Virus record (IMG/VR): IMGVR_UViG_3300048030_000578
Location: 1 to 56,288 of that record
Source: a virus
DNA: 56,288 nucleotides
Direction: 5' to 3' (one strand)
In this document: one piece after another, positions 28,236 to 37,929 of the stretch
Numbering within the stretch: the stretch's first letter is position 1
Layout of the letters: the number at the start of each line of letters is the position of its first letter
Translations under genes and position numbers: made by a program
The notes under the pieces: generated by a model
The model's input: the letters and a program-made list of their open reading frames with translations, nothing else
Told to the model about the DNA's origin: nothing
Database searches by the model: none

Positions 28236-29911
28236 GATACTGGATTATGTAAAGTGTCATAACCTTTATAAGTTAAAGAAATAGACATTTCTCCTTCAAT
28301 CGAAGAGTTGATTGATTCTCCTATCAACCGAACGTTATGACCTGTATACGCATTAATCATTTCCTTGGTTTGTCCATCTCGAATTTCTATTGAAACTGTA
28401 CTTTTTGGCGCAGATTGAATTCTATCTTTTATTTCTCTAATTTCATATTCATTAGCGATCATAGTAAAATTTATATCTGTTTCAATTGGGTATTGAGTGT
28501 CAACCTGAACAGGCTGAAGGTTAGGTACTGAAGGTTTTGAGCCAGCGACCCAGTCTGCTTCTGTGCCTCTAGGCAAAGCATAAACAGGGGTTAAATTTAA
28601 AGTTCTTGTAAACGAAAAATCGCTAATAGCGTCGATGCTAAAATCACTGACATTTACTGTCATACTTGCTTGATCTGTAAATCTAATAGGTGGGTGAGTC
28701 TTATATATAATCGCAGAATAGTCAGAATCTTTACTAAACGCATTTTGCCCTAAATATAACACCGATCCATCCTCAGAAAGAATAGATGTATCTTGAAGTT
28801 CGGAAAATTTTTGATAACCCACCTTTAGAGAAGAGTCGTTCCAAGAATTATTTAAATTATTTTCTGCAAGAATATTTCTACCACCAGCAAACAAATTAAA
28901 TTTATGTGTTGTGCCATCACGTTTTACGCCGTACCAATTAGCGTCCGTAGTGTTATAGTATATGATACCATAATCATTATCAGGATCAGGGAAAAAAGCA
29001 ATCCACCCATTTGGTCCAGTTAAAGATGTATTATTTGTATTTAAATACGCCATTCCATGAGGGGTTGCATTATCAGAAAAATGCAAAAACATAACTGATT
29101 CATTTCCATTAGAATCTTTTATTATCTTCGACAACCAAACAGCCTTAATAGGCTGATTTGTAGTAGATAAATTAACAAAACCTAACTTATCCATATAGAA
29201 CCAACCTTGAGTAACCTCATCGATTTCACCTCCCTGAATATAATTTAAATCGGCATCAATAAATGCATCAGAAGAAGAATTTATTTTGCTCCTAATAAAC
29301 CATTCTGATTCATACCAATCACCAAATTTATGAGTTAAATCTAAAGCGTCCTTAAGATATATAGAATGTGTATCAGAATAACTCGGTTCTTCAGATGTGA
29401 TATTAACATTAAAAAAATCAGAAAAATTAAGATCTTGATAAGCATAAAAAACATAACCAGTAAAAGGATGATGCTCAAAATTTTCATTAACAAAATATTC
29501 AAATCCCGGAAAAACATTTTTGCCCAATTCTCCATATACTGTAAAATCAGTTTGTATCTCAGGTAACTGACCAACAGTACAAGACACCGAATATCTATTC
29601 AATCTTGCCTGATTAAAACCAAAGCCCTTGGTGCTATTATTATATAAGATAGCTCCACTAATTTCGTCTTCATCAAATTTATACTTTCCTATAGAGTCTG
29701 TTTCTAGCATTGGATCTGCACTGACCATTGTTCTATTTATAGAAAAGTTTCCTTGTAAAGGAGAATCAATTAAAGCATCAATAAAACCAACACCAGCTAC
29801 TCTAACAGGTTTCTCTGCTATACCGTAACTACCGTCAACAGACTGAACGCCAGATAATGCGTATCCATTAAGAACAATAGTTTGTTCATAGTTAGAATAA
29901 CTACTGCTCAT
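28232..29911 (-). CDS. Tail-tube-like protein with large Trp-rich insert
   Basis: The 559-residue protein combines a tail-tube-like framework with an insert. The framework includes NRYSVSCTVGQLPEIQTDFT near residues 108-127, and a C-terminal part with FSIDAISDFSFTRTLNLTPV and GESINSSIEGEMSISLTYKG. The insert (about 194-334) has Trp-rich segments: GDWYESEWFI, TQGWFYMDKLGF, AVWLSKI, NGWIAFF and NWYGVK. The insert resembles the Trp-rich domains in the M-, I/J- and giant fibre proteins. It starts with ATG overlapping the tape measure stop by 4 nt. The likely role is a distal-tail protein exposing a carbohydrate-binding-type domain on the outside. Confidence 0.55.
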   Translation of the reverse strand: MSSSYSNYEQTIVLNGYALSGVQSVDGSYGIAEKPVRVAGVGFIDALIDSPLQGNFSINRTMVSADPMLETDSIGKYKFDEDEISGAILYNNSTKGFGFNQARLNRYSVSCTVGQLPEIQTDFTVYGELGKNVFPGFEYFVNENFEHHPFTGYVFYAYQDLNFSDFFNVNITSEEPSYSDTHSIYLKDALDLTHKFGDWYESEWFIRSKINSSSDAFIDADLNYIQGGEIDEVTQGWFYMDKLGFVNLSTTNQPIKAVWLSKIIKDSNGNESVMFLHFSDNATPHGMAYLNTNNTSLTGPNGWIAFFPDPDNDYGIIYYNTTDANWYGVKRDGTTHKFNLFAGGRNILAENNLNNSWNDSSLKVGYQKFSELQDTSILSEDGSVLYLGQNAFSKDSDYSAIIYKTHPPIRFTDQASMTVNVSDFSIDAISDFSFTRTLNLTPVYALPRGTEADWVAGSKPSVPNLQPVQVDTQYPIETDINFTMIANEYEIREIKDRIQSAPKSTVSIEIRDGQTKEMINAYTGHNVRLIGESINSSIEGEMSISLTYKGYDTLHNPVS

Positions 29912-32900
29912 TTAGTTAATAAGCCCCCAGGCCTTTGCTCTTCAACGATGATGCTTAAGACCTGTTGCTTCACTTTTTCGGACAACAACTTCATTCTTTC
30001 GCCTTCGCCTTCAGAATCAGATTTAGAATCTTCACTTTTTTCTTCGGAGCCTGTATTTGTATTTATAGAAATATTAATATTATTAGTATTACCCTCAGAA
30101 GAGGAGGCTTCCTTACTTTCTGAAATTGGAGAAGTTTCTCCACCATCATAAAATTTTCCTGCGTTTATTTTATCTAACATCGGTTTGCCGAGCTGTCGAG
30201 CGCTACTTGCTTTAATAACGTATTCTCCTTCGCTAAGCATTGCTGGAATTTGGTCGATACCAGATTTGCCAGAGATGTGTCCTCCGCTGGCGTATTTTTT
30301 TATGGGTCCTCCTTGATACGCAAAAGCCATTCCTTCTCCTGCAAAACCTGGCGCTGTATTTATATCTCCTTGCCAACTATTACTTGCTGAACCCGGAGAC
30401 CCGAACCCCCCTCCAAAATTTATATTATTCAATACGGAACTGAATCCCGCACTTAATGCAGTTGATAAAATTGATTGTCTAAAAGCTTTCTTTTTTGCTT
30501 TTTTTGCGGCAGCTTCCTGAGCTCGCCTTCTGTCTTCTGCTAAAAGACCTTGCATTTCATCGACATCAGCTTGAAGCCCAACGCTTTGAGCCTGCCCGCT
30601 ATAGAAAAAGCCCGACATTTTTCTGTATTGATGAGCTCGACTACTTAATCTTTCTCTAGCTCCTGCAGCTCTAGCAGAGCCAGGAACCCCTCCTCCTTCA
30701 GCAAACTTAAGCACACTACCTCCATTATATTTGCCTTGTGTTGAACCAAACCCACTAAAAATAGAGCCGAGCATTTTAAATGGAGCAGATATAACACTAA
30801 ATAATCCACCAAATAAATTATCAAAAAATCCCGGTTGTACTGCGCTTTTATTTATATCTTTTCCAGATTTAAGGGCAGCTAATACATCTCCATGAGGAGC
30901 TTTTCCTGCAAAATTTCCTCCAGGACTTTTAATTCCCGGGATTTTTTTCATATCTTTTTTAAAGCTAGCCATTTTTTTGACGTCCACACTTGGCTGAGAC
31001 GGAGCCTTTGGACCAGAACCAAAAAACGAAGCTAAATCTTGTTTTTTAGTTATTGCAGAAGATGCGCGGGCTTTTTCATATTCTTGCTGATACAATCGCA
31101 TATTCTTTTCGTTATTAAAGAATTTGCGCATTCTTTGTCTCATTGATGGTCTTGAAATTTTACTATATTCTGGTTGTGGAGCAAAAGCGTCAGCAAGACC
31201 CATAGTTCCACCTGCTGGTTGTCCGAAAGCTTCGGCGAGACCCATGGTTCCTCCTCCGCTAGAAAAATTTGGAGTTTTGCCTCTAGCATTTAAACTATGC
31301 ATAAAGTTTGAGCCGTATTTATTTACAGCTCTTCTACTCATTACATATTCTCCATTGGTCACCATTGCAGGAACACCACCGCCTTTAGAGTATTTTCTTA
31401 CATTACCTCCTTGTGATAATGATAATCCCATTGCTCCGACGACTTGATTTGCAGCACTTTGAAGAAAAGCATTTCTTAAAGCCGATAAAAATCCCATAGC
31501 CACTCCTTGAAGTGCATCTCCTAAATCTTTACTTTTATCTAAAGCTGCATCCATGGCGGTCACAAGTCCATCACGAAAATGGGTTGCGGTCACCGTTCCT
31601 AGTTGATAATTCAACTCCTTTGTTTGCTCTTGCATTTTTTTAGCTTCTTGCTTAAATCCATAACTAAAAGCTCCTTCTCCAGTTCTTTTCGCGTACTCTT
31701 CTTCTTTGGCTTTAAGTATTCCTCTTTGAAGCTCCAGCTCTCTTTCCTTGAACTTTAGCTGTTTTTCTATTTCTACAGAGCCATTTGCAGTTTCTTTGTT
31801 TATTTGTTTTGCAGAGTCTTCAATCTTCTCAAACACTTCTGCGTTTGCTTTTAATTTTTGATTAACATCATCTAGTTGTTTTCTTAGCTTGGCGCCAGTT
31901 TCTTCCGCTTTTTCAATTTTGTCTTGATACGCTGATGCATCTTCGCCTTTTTCGAAAGCTTTTATTATCTCGCCCCTTATGTCTTGCGCTTCTTTTTCAT
32001 TGTCACTCAAACTCGTTTTTATACCTGTTTCCTCTCGAAGCAATTTCTCTTTATCATCACTGGCCTTCTTTTTCTCTATATCCAAAGCTGACTTATATAT
32101 CTTTTGCATATTTCCTGCAGAAGAATCTTTTAATATTGCTTTCTGTTGATCTTCATTTAAAGGTATTCCCATCTTATTGGATAAAGAAGTTATCTGAGAC
32201 ATAATATTTGTATCGTATTTAGACTCAATATTTGCAGATTCGTACTTTTCAAATTGACCTCGATTAAAAGCAAGAGTTTCTTCTTGAGTTCGATAGCCTC
32301 CAGCAGAAAATCTAGCGCTATCTAATTGTTTTTCAAAGCCTCGCATTGATCTTTCAAAATCTGCAGAAGAATTAAATTCTTTCATTCTGTCATTCATATC
32401 CTTAAGCATTTCGTTTCTTTCTGCTAGGATAGTATTTATATTCAATTGTATTGCCGCTTCAGATTGAGCCATATTTTGTTTTTGATTAGCAAGGGCCAAT
32501 TGGTTCCTAGATTTCTTCTCCTCTACATCTAAAAGCTCTAGAATCATTGATCTAAGGCTATGTTCATCCTTAGCGATATCCTTTAATTTACTTCTTAATT
32601 CAGTCAGCGATGTTCCAGACAATCTGCTTTCTATTTCTTTTGGGGTCATTTCTTGGCCTTGCTCAGAGTCAAGAAGAACTCTTTGAAGTTCAGTGCTTTT
32701 TGATATTTTTTGTATTAAGGCCATTTTTTGTTGATCCTTAATAGTTTGTTCGGCAATATCGTAGGCTCTAGCAGCTTTGTAGACGCTCATATTATATTTT
32801 TCTTGAGCCTTTTGCTGTTCAGACATAACCTTTCCAAAAAGTTTTTCGTATTGACCCATTAAAAGAATATTATTCTGATATTTTAAATTAATAGTATGTA

Positions 32901-35900
32901 TATTTTTTGCAGATTTAGCTTCAGCATCTAATACAACTTTCTGCATTTGTAGCTGTCTTATTACTCCTGCCCTAACTTCTTCATTAGCATCTTTGATTTC
33001 CCTAAAAGATTCAACCATTTTATTGTATGCTGCAATTAAATCTTTAGAATTTTTTAACTTACCTATCTCTTTTAAATACTCTTCCCCAGTAAATTGTTTC
33101 GTTTCAGCCTGCTTACCACTGTTTCGCTGTTTTTCCGTCAAAACCTCTTGGGCAGAAAATTTAAAATCTTTAGGTAAACCACCTAAAGCTTCTTGAAAAA
33201 GGTCTTGTATTTTGCCACCAGCTTCTTGCGTCTTATCTTTAGCCTTTTGCTCTTCTTTATAGTTCTTTCGAACGGAAATTTGCGGCCGACCAGTCCAATT
33301 AATCCCTGAAGTTGGGCCACCTGTAAAAACGTCTTTCGTTACTTCAAGGCTTTTTGCTCTAGCTGTAGTTATTTCATCTTGAATCGCCTTGATTTCAGGA
33401 ACGCTTTGGGTAAATAGATTTTGAATTTTTTGGTTATCTGCAAAAGAAGCGGCGAGACTAGAGCCCACGTTTTTTGCATATTCTAAATTAGCTTTTTCGG
33501 CTGCTTTTGTAGCTTCCTTAGCGTCATTGAACCCTCCCACAAGGCCCATTAAAGCTCCGCCTGCAGCGCCAATTGCAGTACCTAAAGGTCCAAACATCAT
33601 GCCAAAAGACGCACCCATGCCCGCTCCTTCAGCCATTCCTCCCATAGCTGACCTAGTCTTACTAGTCGGGTCGTCTCCTCTCAGAAATCCTGCAGCCATA
33701 GGAAGACCCATCATTAAACCCATTTGCCCACCTGTACTACCAAAAGCTTTACCCGTTTTAGAATTTTCAAATTTTTTATTTAATGAAGATAATGAGCCTT
33801 TTCCTGCTTGATAGGAAGAAGAAACTGCTGCGGAGGCTCTACTTAAAGCGCTAGTATATTTTTGGCTTTGTTTAACAATTCTTTTAGAAACGGCACCTTG
33901 ATCTACGGTAGACCTAGTTAACATCTTAACCTTGCCTTCGTAATTTTTTCTAGTAATCGTACCCGATGCGAGTTGCTGATTTAAGTTATCCAGAAGCCTA
34001 TTAGCTTTATTTAAATATTTTTTATTTTGGGCCCAAGACCCTTTATTAAAATCGCTTAATTCAAATTGAGCATAATTTGGAACATACCCTTTTGCTCCAA
34101 ATACATCTTTTAATCCGTTTGGTTCGTCTTTTGTATTAGTTACTCCAAGACCGATTGGATTACCTTTATTCATTAGAGCTGGATGTGTCCCTACTCTGAT
34201 TTGAGAAACAGGAACTCCTGCATCTCGTTCTCTTCCTATTGCATCAGATAATGGGTTTGCAAAATTAGGAATATAACCTTGCGCAAACAAACCTCTTTTT
34301 TGCGTTCTTGGATCAACTCCTGGTCTTTTGCCAAAAGCAAATGCTAGTGCAGGATCAGTACTTTTACCTCCAGAGCGAAAAAGCTTTTCTTTGAGTATTT
34401 TATCGGCCATGTTCTGAGCATTACTTGTAGAATCTTGAGCTTTGTAATCAGCCAGATTAGTTTTAGACCAGGTTCCTCCAAATAATAATTCTAGATTCTC
34501 TTTTTGCTCTTTAGTAGGATTCCTTAAATCAAAATCTCCACCTATACCCTGAGCAACACCTTCTATGCCACCAGATTGCCCCTTTACTTGTTTTATTTTT
34601 GTACTTATAGCAGCTTCAAATAATGCTCCCACAACAGAAGTTAGAGCTCCAGCTGCCCCACTAGAGCCATCATTTAATGAATCTTTTATAGATTTTAAGC
34701 TAGCCGTCCCCGTCCCAATTCTAAAAGAGTCGGCAAGCATTTTACCTTGTCTAACCGCAGTTTTTTCAACAGATTCATAAAGCTGTTCGACTAAATTTTT
34801 TTTCTTATTTTCTGCTCTTGTAGAAGCATTTTGTAAGACGCCATATTTTTTAAATCTTACTTTTGGTAATTTAGCTTTAGGCACTCCATATATAGAGGTT
34901 GCTGGTTTCTCTAAAACAGTTCTAGAACCAGTTTCGGGAGTTAGCATATGCGCGTAATTAATAGCGTTAAATATTTGCCCCTGAGGATTGACTCCTGCTC
35001 CGCCTCGATTAAAATTAGGAACAAATCCTTTAGCTGCATATGGATCAAATCCATGCATACCTACAAAAGCTTGTTGATAATTTTCGCCTGCCTTACTAGA
35101 CAAAGGAGGCATTATTGCTGGTTGATTTAATCCTGAAAATGTTTTTACTTTTTCTGCGCTATTATAAATCACAGATCCTTCGCCAGGCATATTCATTGAT
35201 CGAATACTTCCCGCAGCATATCCACCACGAGCGGCTTGCTCTCTTTCTGGATTTGCGAAATTCGGTATATGACCGTAAGCACGGCCTCTGCGAGGTGTTA
35301 GGTTTGCTCCGAAGCCTTTCGAGTATAATGTAGCCGCACTGCTTTTAGCGACAGAGTCGAGCATTTTTGCTTCAGCTAATTGAGCTCTTAAAAGTCCAAG
35401 AATTATTTTTTCTTTTTCTGTTCGAGAAATGTCCGTGCGCAACATTTCTTTGCTTAATTCAGAACTTCTTCCAAACAGTCCTACAAGAGATGTTTGAATT
35501 GCTTTTTGTTTCTGAGCTTCGCTAGTTACTCCAATTAATGAAGTTAAACTTTCTTTAGCGAAGCTTGCCGCTTTTAAGAATAACTTTCCAAATACAGCAG
35601 TGATAACAACTAAACCCGGACCGCTAATTACATTGCCTAAGCCCCTTAGGAATCCATTTGCAAATTTACTTCCAGTTCCCTCTCCATCCCCTAAAAGTCC
35701 AGACAAACCTTCTGCTCCACTTTTAACTATATTTAAAACTTTTTCAATTCCGGGAGCAAGCATTATCTCTCCGATTTGAGCAGATACCTGTTTAATTGCC
35801 AACCCAGTTTCGGTTGCCATTGCGGCCATGGTATTCCTTAATTGTTCATTTTTCTCTATAGCTTCGTTTGTTGCTCCTGCAGAAATTTGAGTAGCGTTTG

Positions 35901-36897
35901 CAAGAATACCATTTTGTTTAGCGGCATCACCAAGAACAGCTTTTAAAACGTTGATTTGAAAAACGCCACCGACTGTCTGAGCTATTTGCGCTTTTTGGGC
36001 TTCGGATAATGAATCAAAAGTGTTTGCGAGATCAGTTAATATTTTCTTTGCTCCAAGAGTCTTACCTTCGATATCTCTAACAGCAATTCCTAAATTCTCT
36101 AGTTGATTTAAAGTATCAGTTCTTCCGATACGAGTAAAAATAGTTTTAAAGGAGTTACCAATAACCTTACCGCCTCGAGCTGTTTGTTGCTGAGCGGCAG
36201 TGACTAAGCCAATTAACTCATCAATATTGACTCCAGCTCCTTTAGCTGCTGCACCAGTTCTAGATATGGCGTCAGCAAAATCTTCTGCGCTAACCGCAAA
36301 CTTAACATCAACTGCGGCGAATTTACTTACTAATTGAGTAGTATCCTTGATTTGATTACCATAGGTATTCATTGCGGCAGTTAATGACTTCACTGCCTCC
36401 GCAGAATCCATACCTGTTAATCGAGTAAGAATAAGAGCATCTTTTGTTCTTTTTAAAGACTCTTCTACATTAAGTCCTTGACGAGCATACTCTGTCGCAG
36501 CGTCAGCTGCAACCTTAAATGCTGCACCAGTTTCTTTAGCTACTTTAAATAAACCATCACTAAACGCTTCAAGCTTTTGAGTGCTCAGACCCATAACAAC
36601 ATTAATATCCGCCAAAGATTTTTCAACTTCAACCATATTGCGAACCATTCCTTTAAATGCGTCCGCCATACCGTTGATTATTGCCATCGAAGCGCCGAAA
36701 GCTATAATACGAGCATTCGCGGCTTCCATAGACTTACTGAATTCATCAGCAGCCCGCTTCATATTACCTAAAGGTTGGGTCGCGCCCTTATCGTCAACAC
36801 TTATTCTAATAGGTTGACGCCGAATTCTGTTTACAGCAGACTGAACCGCTGCCTCAAGAGGTTGTGTATTACCGTGTACGTCAAGATTTATAGCCAT
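29908..36897 (-). CDS. Tail tape measure protein (2,329 aa)
   Basis: Length, position and composition identify it. The first 400 residues are the conserved TMP region (RIIAFGASMAIINGMADAFK, EVEKSLADINVVMGLS, NTYGNQIKDTTQLV). Long helical, coiled-coil-rich stretches follow (about 1,150-1,830). Hydrophobic Gly-rich segments lie near 1,050 and 1,086-1,121 (GMMFGPLGTAIGAAGGALMG). Four copies of a G-[YFH]-[IV]-P-N-[FY] motif occur near 540, 625, 870 and 935. Two copies of a P-A-M-[LV]-x2-G-E-Y-V-[IM] module occur near 1,840 and 2,220. At about 1.5 angstrom per residue the tail would be near 350 nm. AAGGAATAAGG ahead of the ATG is one of the better ribosome binding sites here. The protein sets tail length and is injected ahead of DNA. 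Confidence 0.95.
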   Translation of the reverse strand: MAINLDVHGNTQPLEAAVQSAVNRIRRQPIRISVDDKGATQPLGNMKRAADEFSKSMEAANARIIAFGASMAIINGMADAFKGMVRNMVEVEKSLADINVVMGLSTQKLEAFSDGLFKVAKETGAAFKVAADAATEYARQGLNVEESLKRTKDALILTRLTGMDSAEAVKSLTAAMNTYGNQIKDTTQLVSKFAAVDVKFAVSAEDFADAISRTGAAAKGAGVNIDELIGLVTAAQQQTARGGKVIGNSFKTIFTRIGRTDTLNQLENLGIAVRDIEGKTLGAKKILTDLANTFDSLSEAQKAQIAQTVGGVFQINVLKAVLGDAAKQNGILANATQISAGATNEAIEKNEQLRNTMAAMATETGLAIKQVSAQIGEIMLAPGIEKVLNIVKSGAEGLSGLLGDGEGTGSKFANGFLRGLGNVISGPGLVVITAVFGKLFLKAASFAKESLTSLIGVTSEAQKQKAIQTSLVGLFGRSSELSKEMLRTDISRTEKEKIILGLLRAQLAEAKMLDSVAKSSAATLYSKGFGANLTPRRGRAYGHIPNFANPEREQAARGGYAAGSIRSMNMPGEGSVIYNSAEKVKTFSGLNQPAIMPPLSSKAGENYQQAFVGMHGFDPYAAKGFVPNFNRGGAGVNPQGQIFNAINYAHMLTPETGSRTVLEKPATSIYGVPKAKLPKVRFKKYGVLQNASTRAENKKKNLVEQLYESVEKTAVRQGKMLADSFRIGTGTASLKSIKDSLNDGSSGAAGALTSVVGALFEAAISTKIKQVKGQSGGIEGVAQGIGGDFDLRNPTKEQKENLELLFGGTWSKTNLADYKAQDSTSNAQNMADKILKEKLFRSGGKSTDPALAFAFGKRPGVDPRTQKRGLFAQGYIPNFANPLSDAIGRERDAGVPVSQIRVGTHPALMNKGNPIGLGVTNTKDEPNGLKDVFGAKGYVPNYAQFELSDFNKGSWAQNKKYLNKANRLLDNLNQQLASGTITRKNYEGKVKMLTRSTVDQGAVSKRIVKQSQKYTSALSRASAAVSSSYQAGKGSLSSLNKKFENSKTGKAFGSTGGQMGLMMGLPMAAGFLRGDDPTSKTRSAMGGMAEGAGMGASFGMMFGPLGTAIGAAGGALMGLVGGFNDAKEATKAAEKANLEYAKNVGSSLAASFADNQKIQNLFTQSVPEIKAIQDEITTARAKSLEVTKDVFTGGPTSGINWTGRPQISVRKNYKEEQKAKDKTQEAGGKIQDLFQEALGGLPKDFKFSAQEVLTEKQRNSGKQAETKQFTGEEYLKEIGKLKNSKDLIAAYNKMVESFREIKDANEEVRAGVIRQLQMQKVVLDAEAKSAKNIHTINLKYQNNILLMGQYEKLFGKVMSEQQKAQEKYNMSVYKAARAYDIAEQTIKDQQKMALIQKISKSTELQRVLLDSEQGQEMTPKEIESRLSGTSLTELRSKLKDIAKDEHSLRSMILELLDVEEKKSRNQLALANQKQNMAQSEAAIQLNINTILAERNEMLKDMNDRMKEFNSSADFERSMRGFEKQLDSARFSAGGYRTQEETLAFNRGQFEKYESANIESKYDTNIMSQITSLSNKMGIPLNEDQQKAILKDSSAGNMQKIYKSALDIEKKKASDDKEKLLREETGIKTSLSDNEKEAQDIRGEIIKAFEKGEDASAYQDKIEKAEETGAKLRKQLDDVNQKLKANAEVFEKIEDSAKQINKETANGSVEIEKQLKFKERELELQRGILKAKEEEYAKRTGEGAFSYGFKQEAKKMQEQTKELNYQLGTVTATHFRDGLVTAMDAALDKSKDLGDALQGVAMGFLSALRNAFLQSAANQVVGAMGLSLSQGGNVRKYSKGGGVPAMVTNGEYVMSRRAVNKYGSNFMHSLNARGKTPNFSSGGGTMGLAEAFGQPAGGTMGLADAFAPQPEYSKISRPSMRQRMRKFFNNEKNMRLYQQEYEKARASSAITKKQDLASFFGSGPKAPSQPSVDVKKMASFKKDMKKIPGIKSPGGNFAGKAPHGDVLAALKSGKDINKSAVQPGFFDNLFGGLFSVISAPFKMLGSIFSGFGSTQGKYNGGSVLKFAEGGGVPGSARAAGARERLSSRAHQYRKMSGFFYSGQAQSVGLQADVDEMQGLLAEDRRRAQEAAAKKAKKKAFRQSILSTALSAGFSSVLNNINFGGGFGSPGSASNSWQGDINTAPGFAGEGMAFAYQGGPIKKYASGGHISGKSGIDQIPAMLSEGEYVIKASSARQLGKPMLDKINAGKFYDGGETSPISESKEASSSEGNTNNINISINTNTGSEEKSEDSKSDSEGEGERMKLLSEKVKQQVLSIIVEEQRPGGLLTK

Positions 36898-36922
36898 ATT
36901 ACCTTATTCCTTAGTTCAGGTA

Positions 36923-36928
36923 ATTATA
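36923..36928 (-). promoter_or_regulatory. Possible -10 element ahead of the tape measure gene
   Basis: On the minus strand TATAAT lies 25 nt before the tape measure ATG, with an SD-like stretch in between. The region 17 bp further upstream has no good -35 hexamer, so activity would need another factor. It may be a weak internal or late promoter. Confidence 0.28.
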
Positions 36929-36937
36929 CACTAAATA

Positions 36938-37924
36938 TTATTCTACTCCATGCAATTTCATTAAATCTTGCATATTTAAAGTTCCGCCTTTTTTCTTCGC
37001 TTCGTCATGCAGACTAACTCCGCCTTTAGGTTTTTCAATACCAAGATACTCATAATCTTCATCTTTAGCTCCAACAAGCGTTCCTGCGGCGCCTTGAGAG
37101 AGTTTATCTTTTGCCTTGTCTCTTTCTTCTTTCGAACTGCTGCCAAACTCTAACAATTTAGCAGGATCTTTTCTTATGCTTTCTGGTATATTTTCATTAC
37201 TATCAAATATATTTTTAAATACTCTAGTATAAACAATTAATCTTATTTGATTATATGTCAATGCACAAAATGGTTTTCCATAAAACTGCATACTATCTTC
37301 TGCAAAACTTAAATATGGATTATAAAATTCTTCTAATATAGTATATTGTATATTTTCTTCAGTGAAACCCTCAAATATTTGATTATAATTAAATATATAT
37401 TTTTTAATATCATGATCTTCTAATTCATCATAAATTTTTTCACTAAATAATACATCATTCAAATCTTTATCTTTGTAAAAACTTTTAATCATATAAAAAT
37501 CATTCATACGATCTTTTGCATATTTTTCACAAGTATTACCAATAAGAGACAGCTTATGATTTTGTTTTTCCAATAAAATTTTCTGCTCTTTATCTATAAG
37601 CTTAGATTGTTTATCAATAGTACTTTTAAGCACCATTTTATCTCGTGCCTTCTTTAAACTATCAATAAAAATAGTTTTTTCTTCAATAAACTTGTCTTCT
37701 GCTTCGCTCCACTCTCCTTCTTTCATTAAGAAGTCAAGCATATCTTTTTCTGTTGGAACTCCCCGTTTTTGCGCGACTTTAAAATACTTATCTTCTACCT
37801 CTTCAAGTTCTACTTGATCGTGAGGTGTGAGGTGTTTAATATATACAAACTCTTCTTGAATTATAGCCGTAGAGTATCCACGAACTATATCCCTAAATAT
37901 TTTTCTGCGCGCTACAGTTTCCAC
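36938..37924 (-). CDS. Putative tail assembly chaperone-like protein
   Basis: I do not recognise a named family. The 328-residue protein is charged and helical with a likely coiled coil around residues 75-130 (many Lys/Glu), and ends in a Lys/Gly-rich tail (GGVSLHDEAKKKGG). Its place directly before the tape measure gene is where tail assembly chaperones (G/GT type) are encoded. The start is GTG, 5 nt after the stop of the upstream gene. I looked for a slippery sequence joining the two ORFs and found none. A chaperone role is inferred from position only. Confidence 0.45.
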   Translation of the reverse strand: METVARRKIFRDIVRGYSTAIIQEEFVYIKHLTPHDQVELEEVEDKYFKVAQKRGVPTEKDMLDFLMKEGEWSEAEDKFIEEKTIFIDSLKKARDKMVLKSTIDKQSKLIDKEQKILLEKQNHKLSLIGNTCEKYAKDRMNDFYMIKSFYKDKDLNDVLFSEKIYDELEDHDIKKYIFNYNQIFEGFTEENIQYTILEEFYNPYLSFAEDSMQFYGKPFCALTYNQIRLIVYTRVFKNIFDSNENIPESIRKDPAKLLEFGSSSKEERDKAKDKLSQGAAGTLVGAKDEDYEYLGIEKPKGGVSLHDEAKKKGGTLNMQDLMKLHGVE

Positions 37925-37929
37925 GCATA

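Noticed and set aside
36577-36817. Plus-strand ORFs opposite the tape measure and fibre genes
   Set aside because: They are mirror frames of long, clearly coding minus-strand genes and their translations show no domain features.
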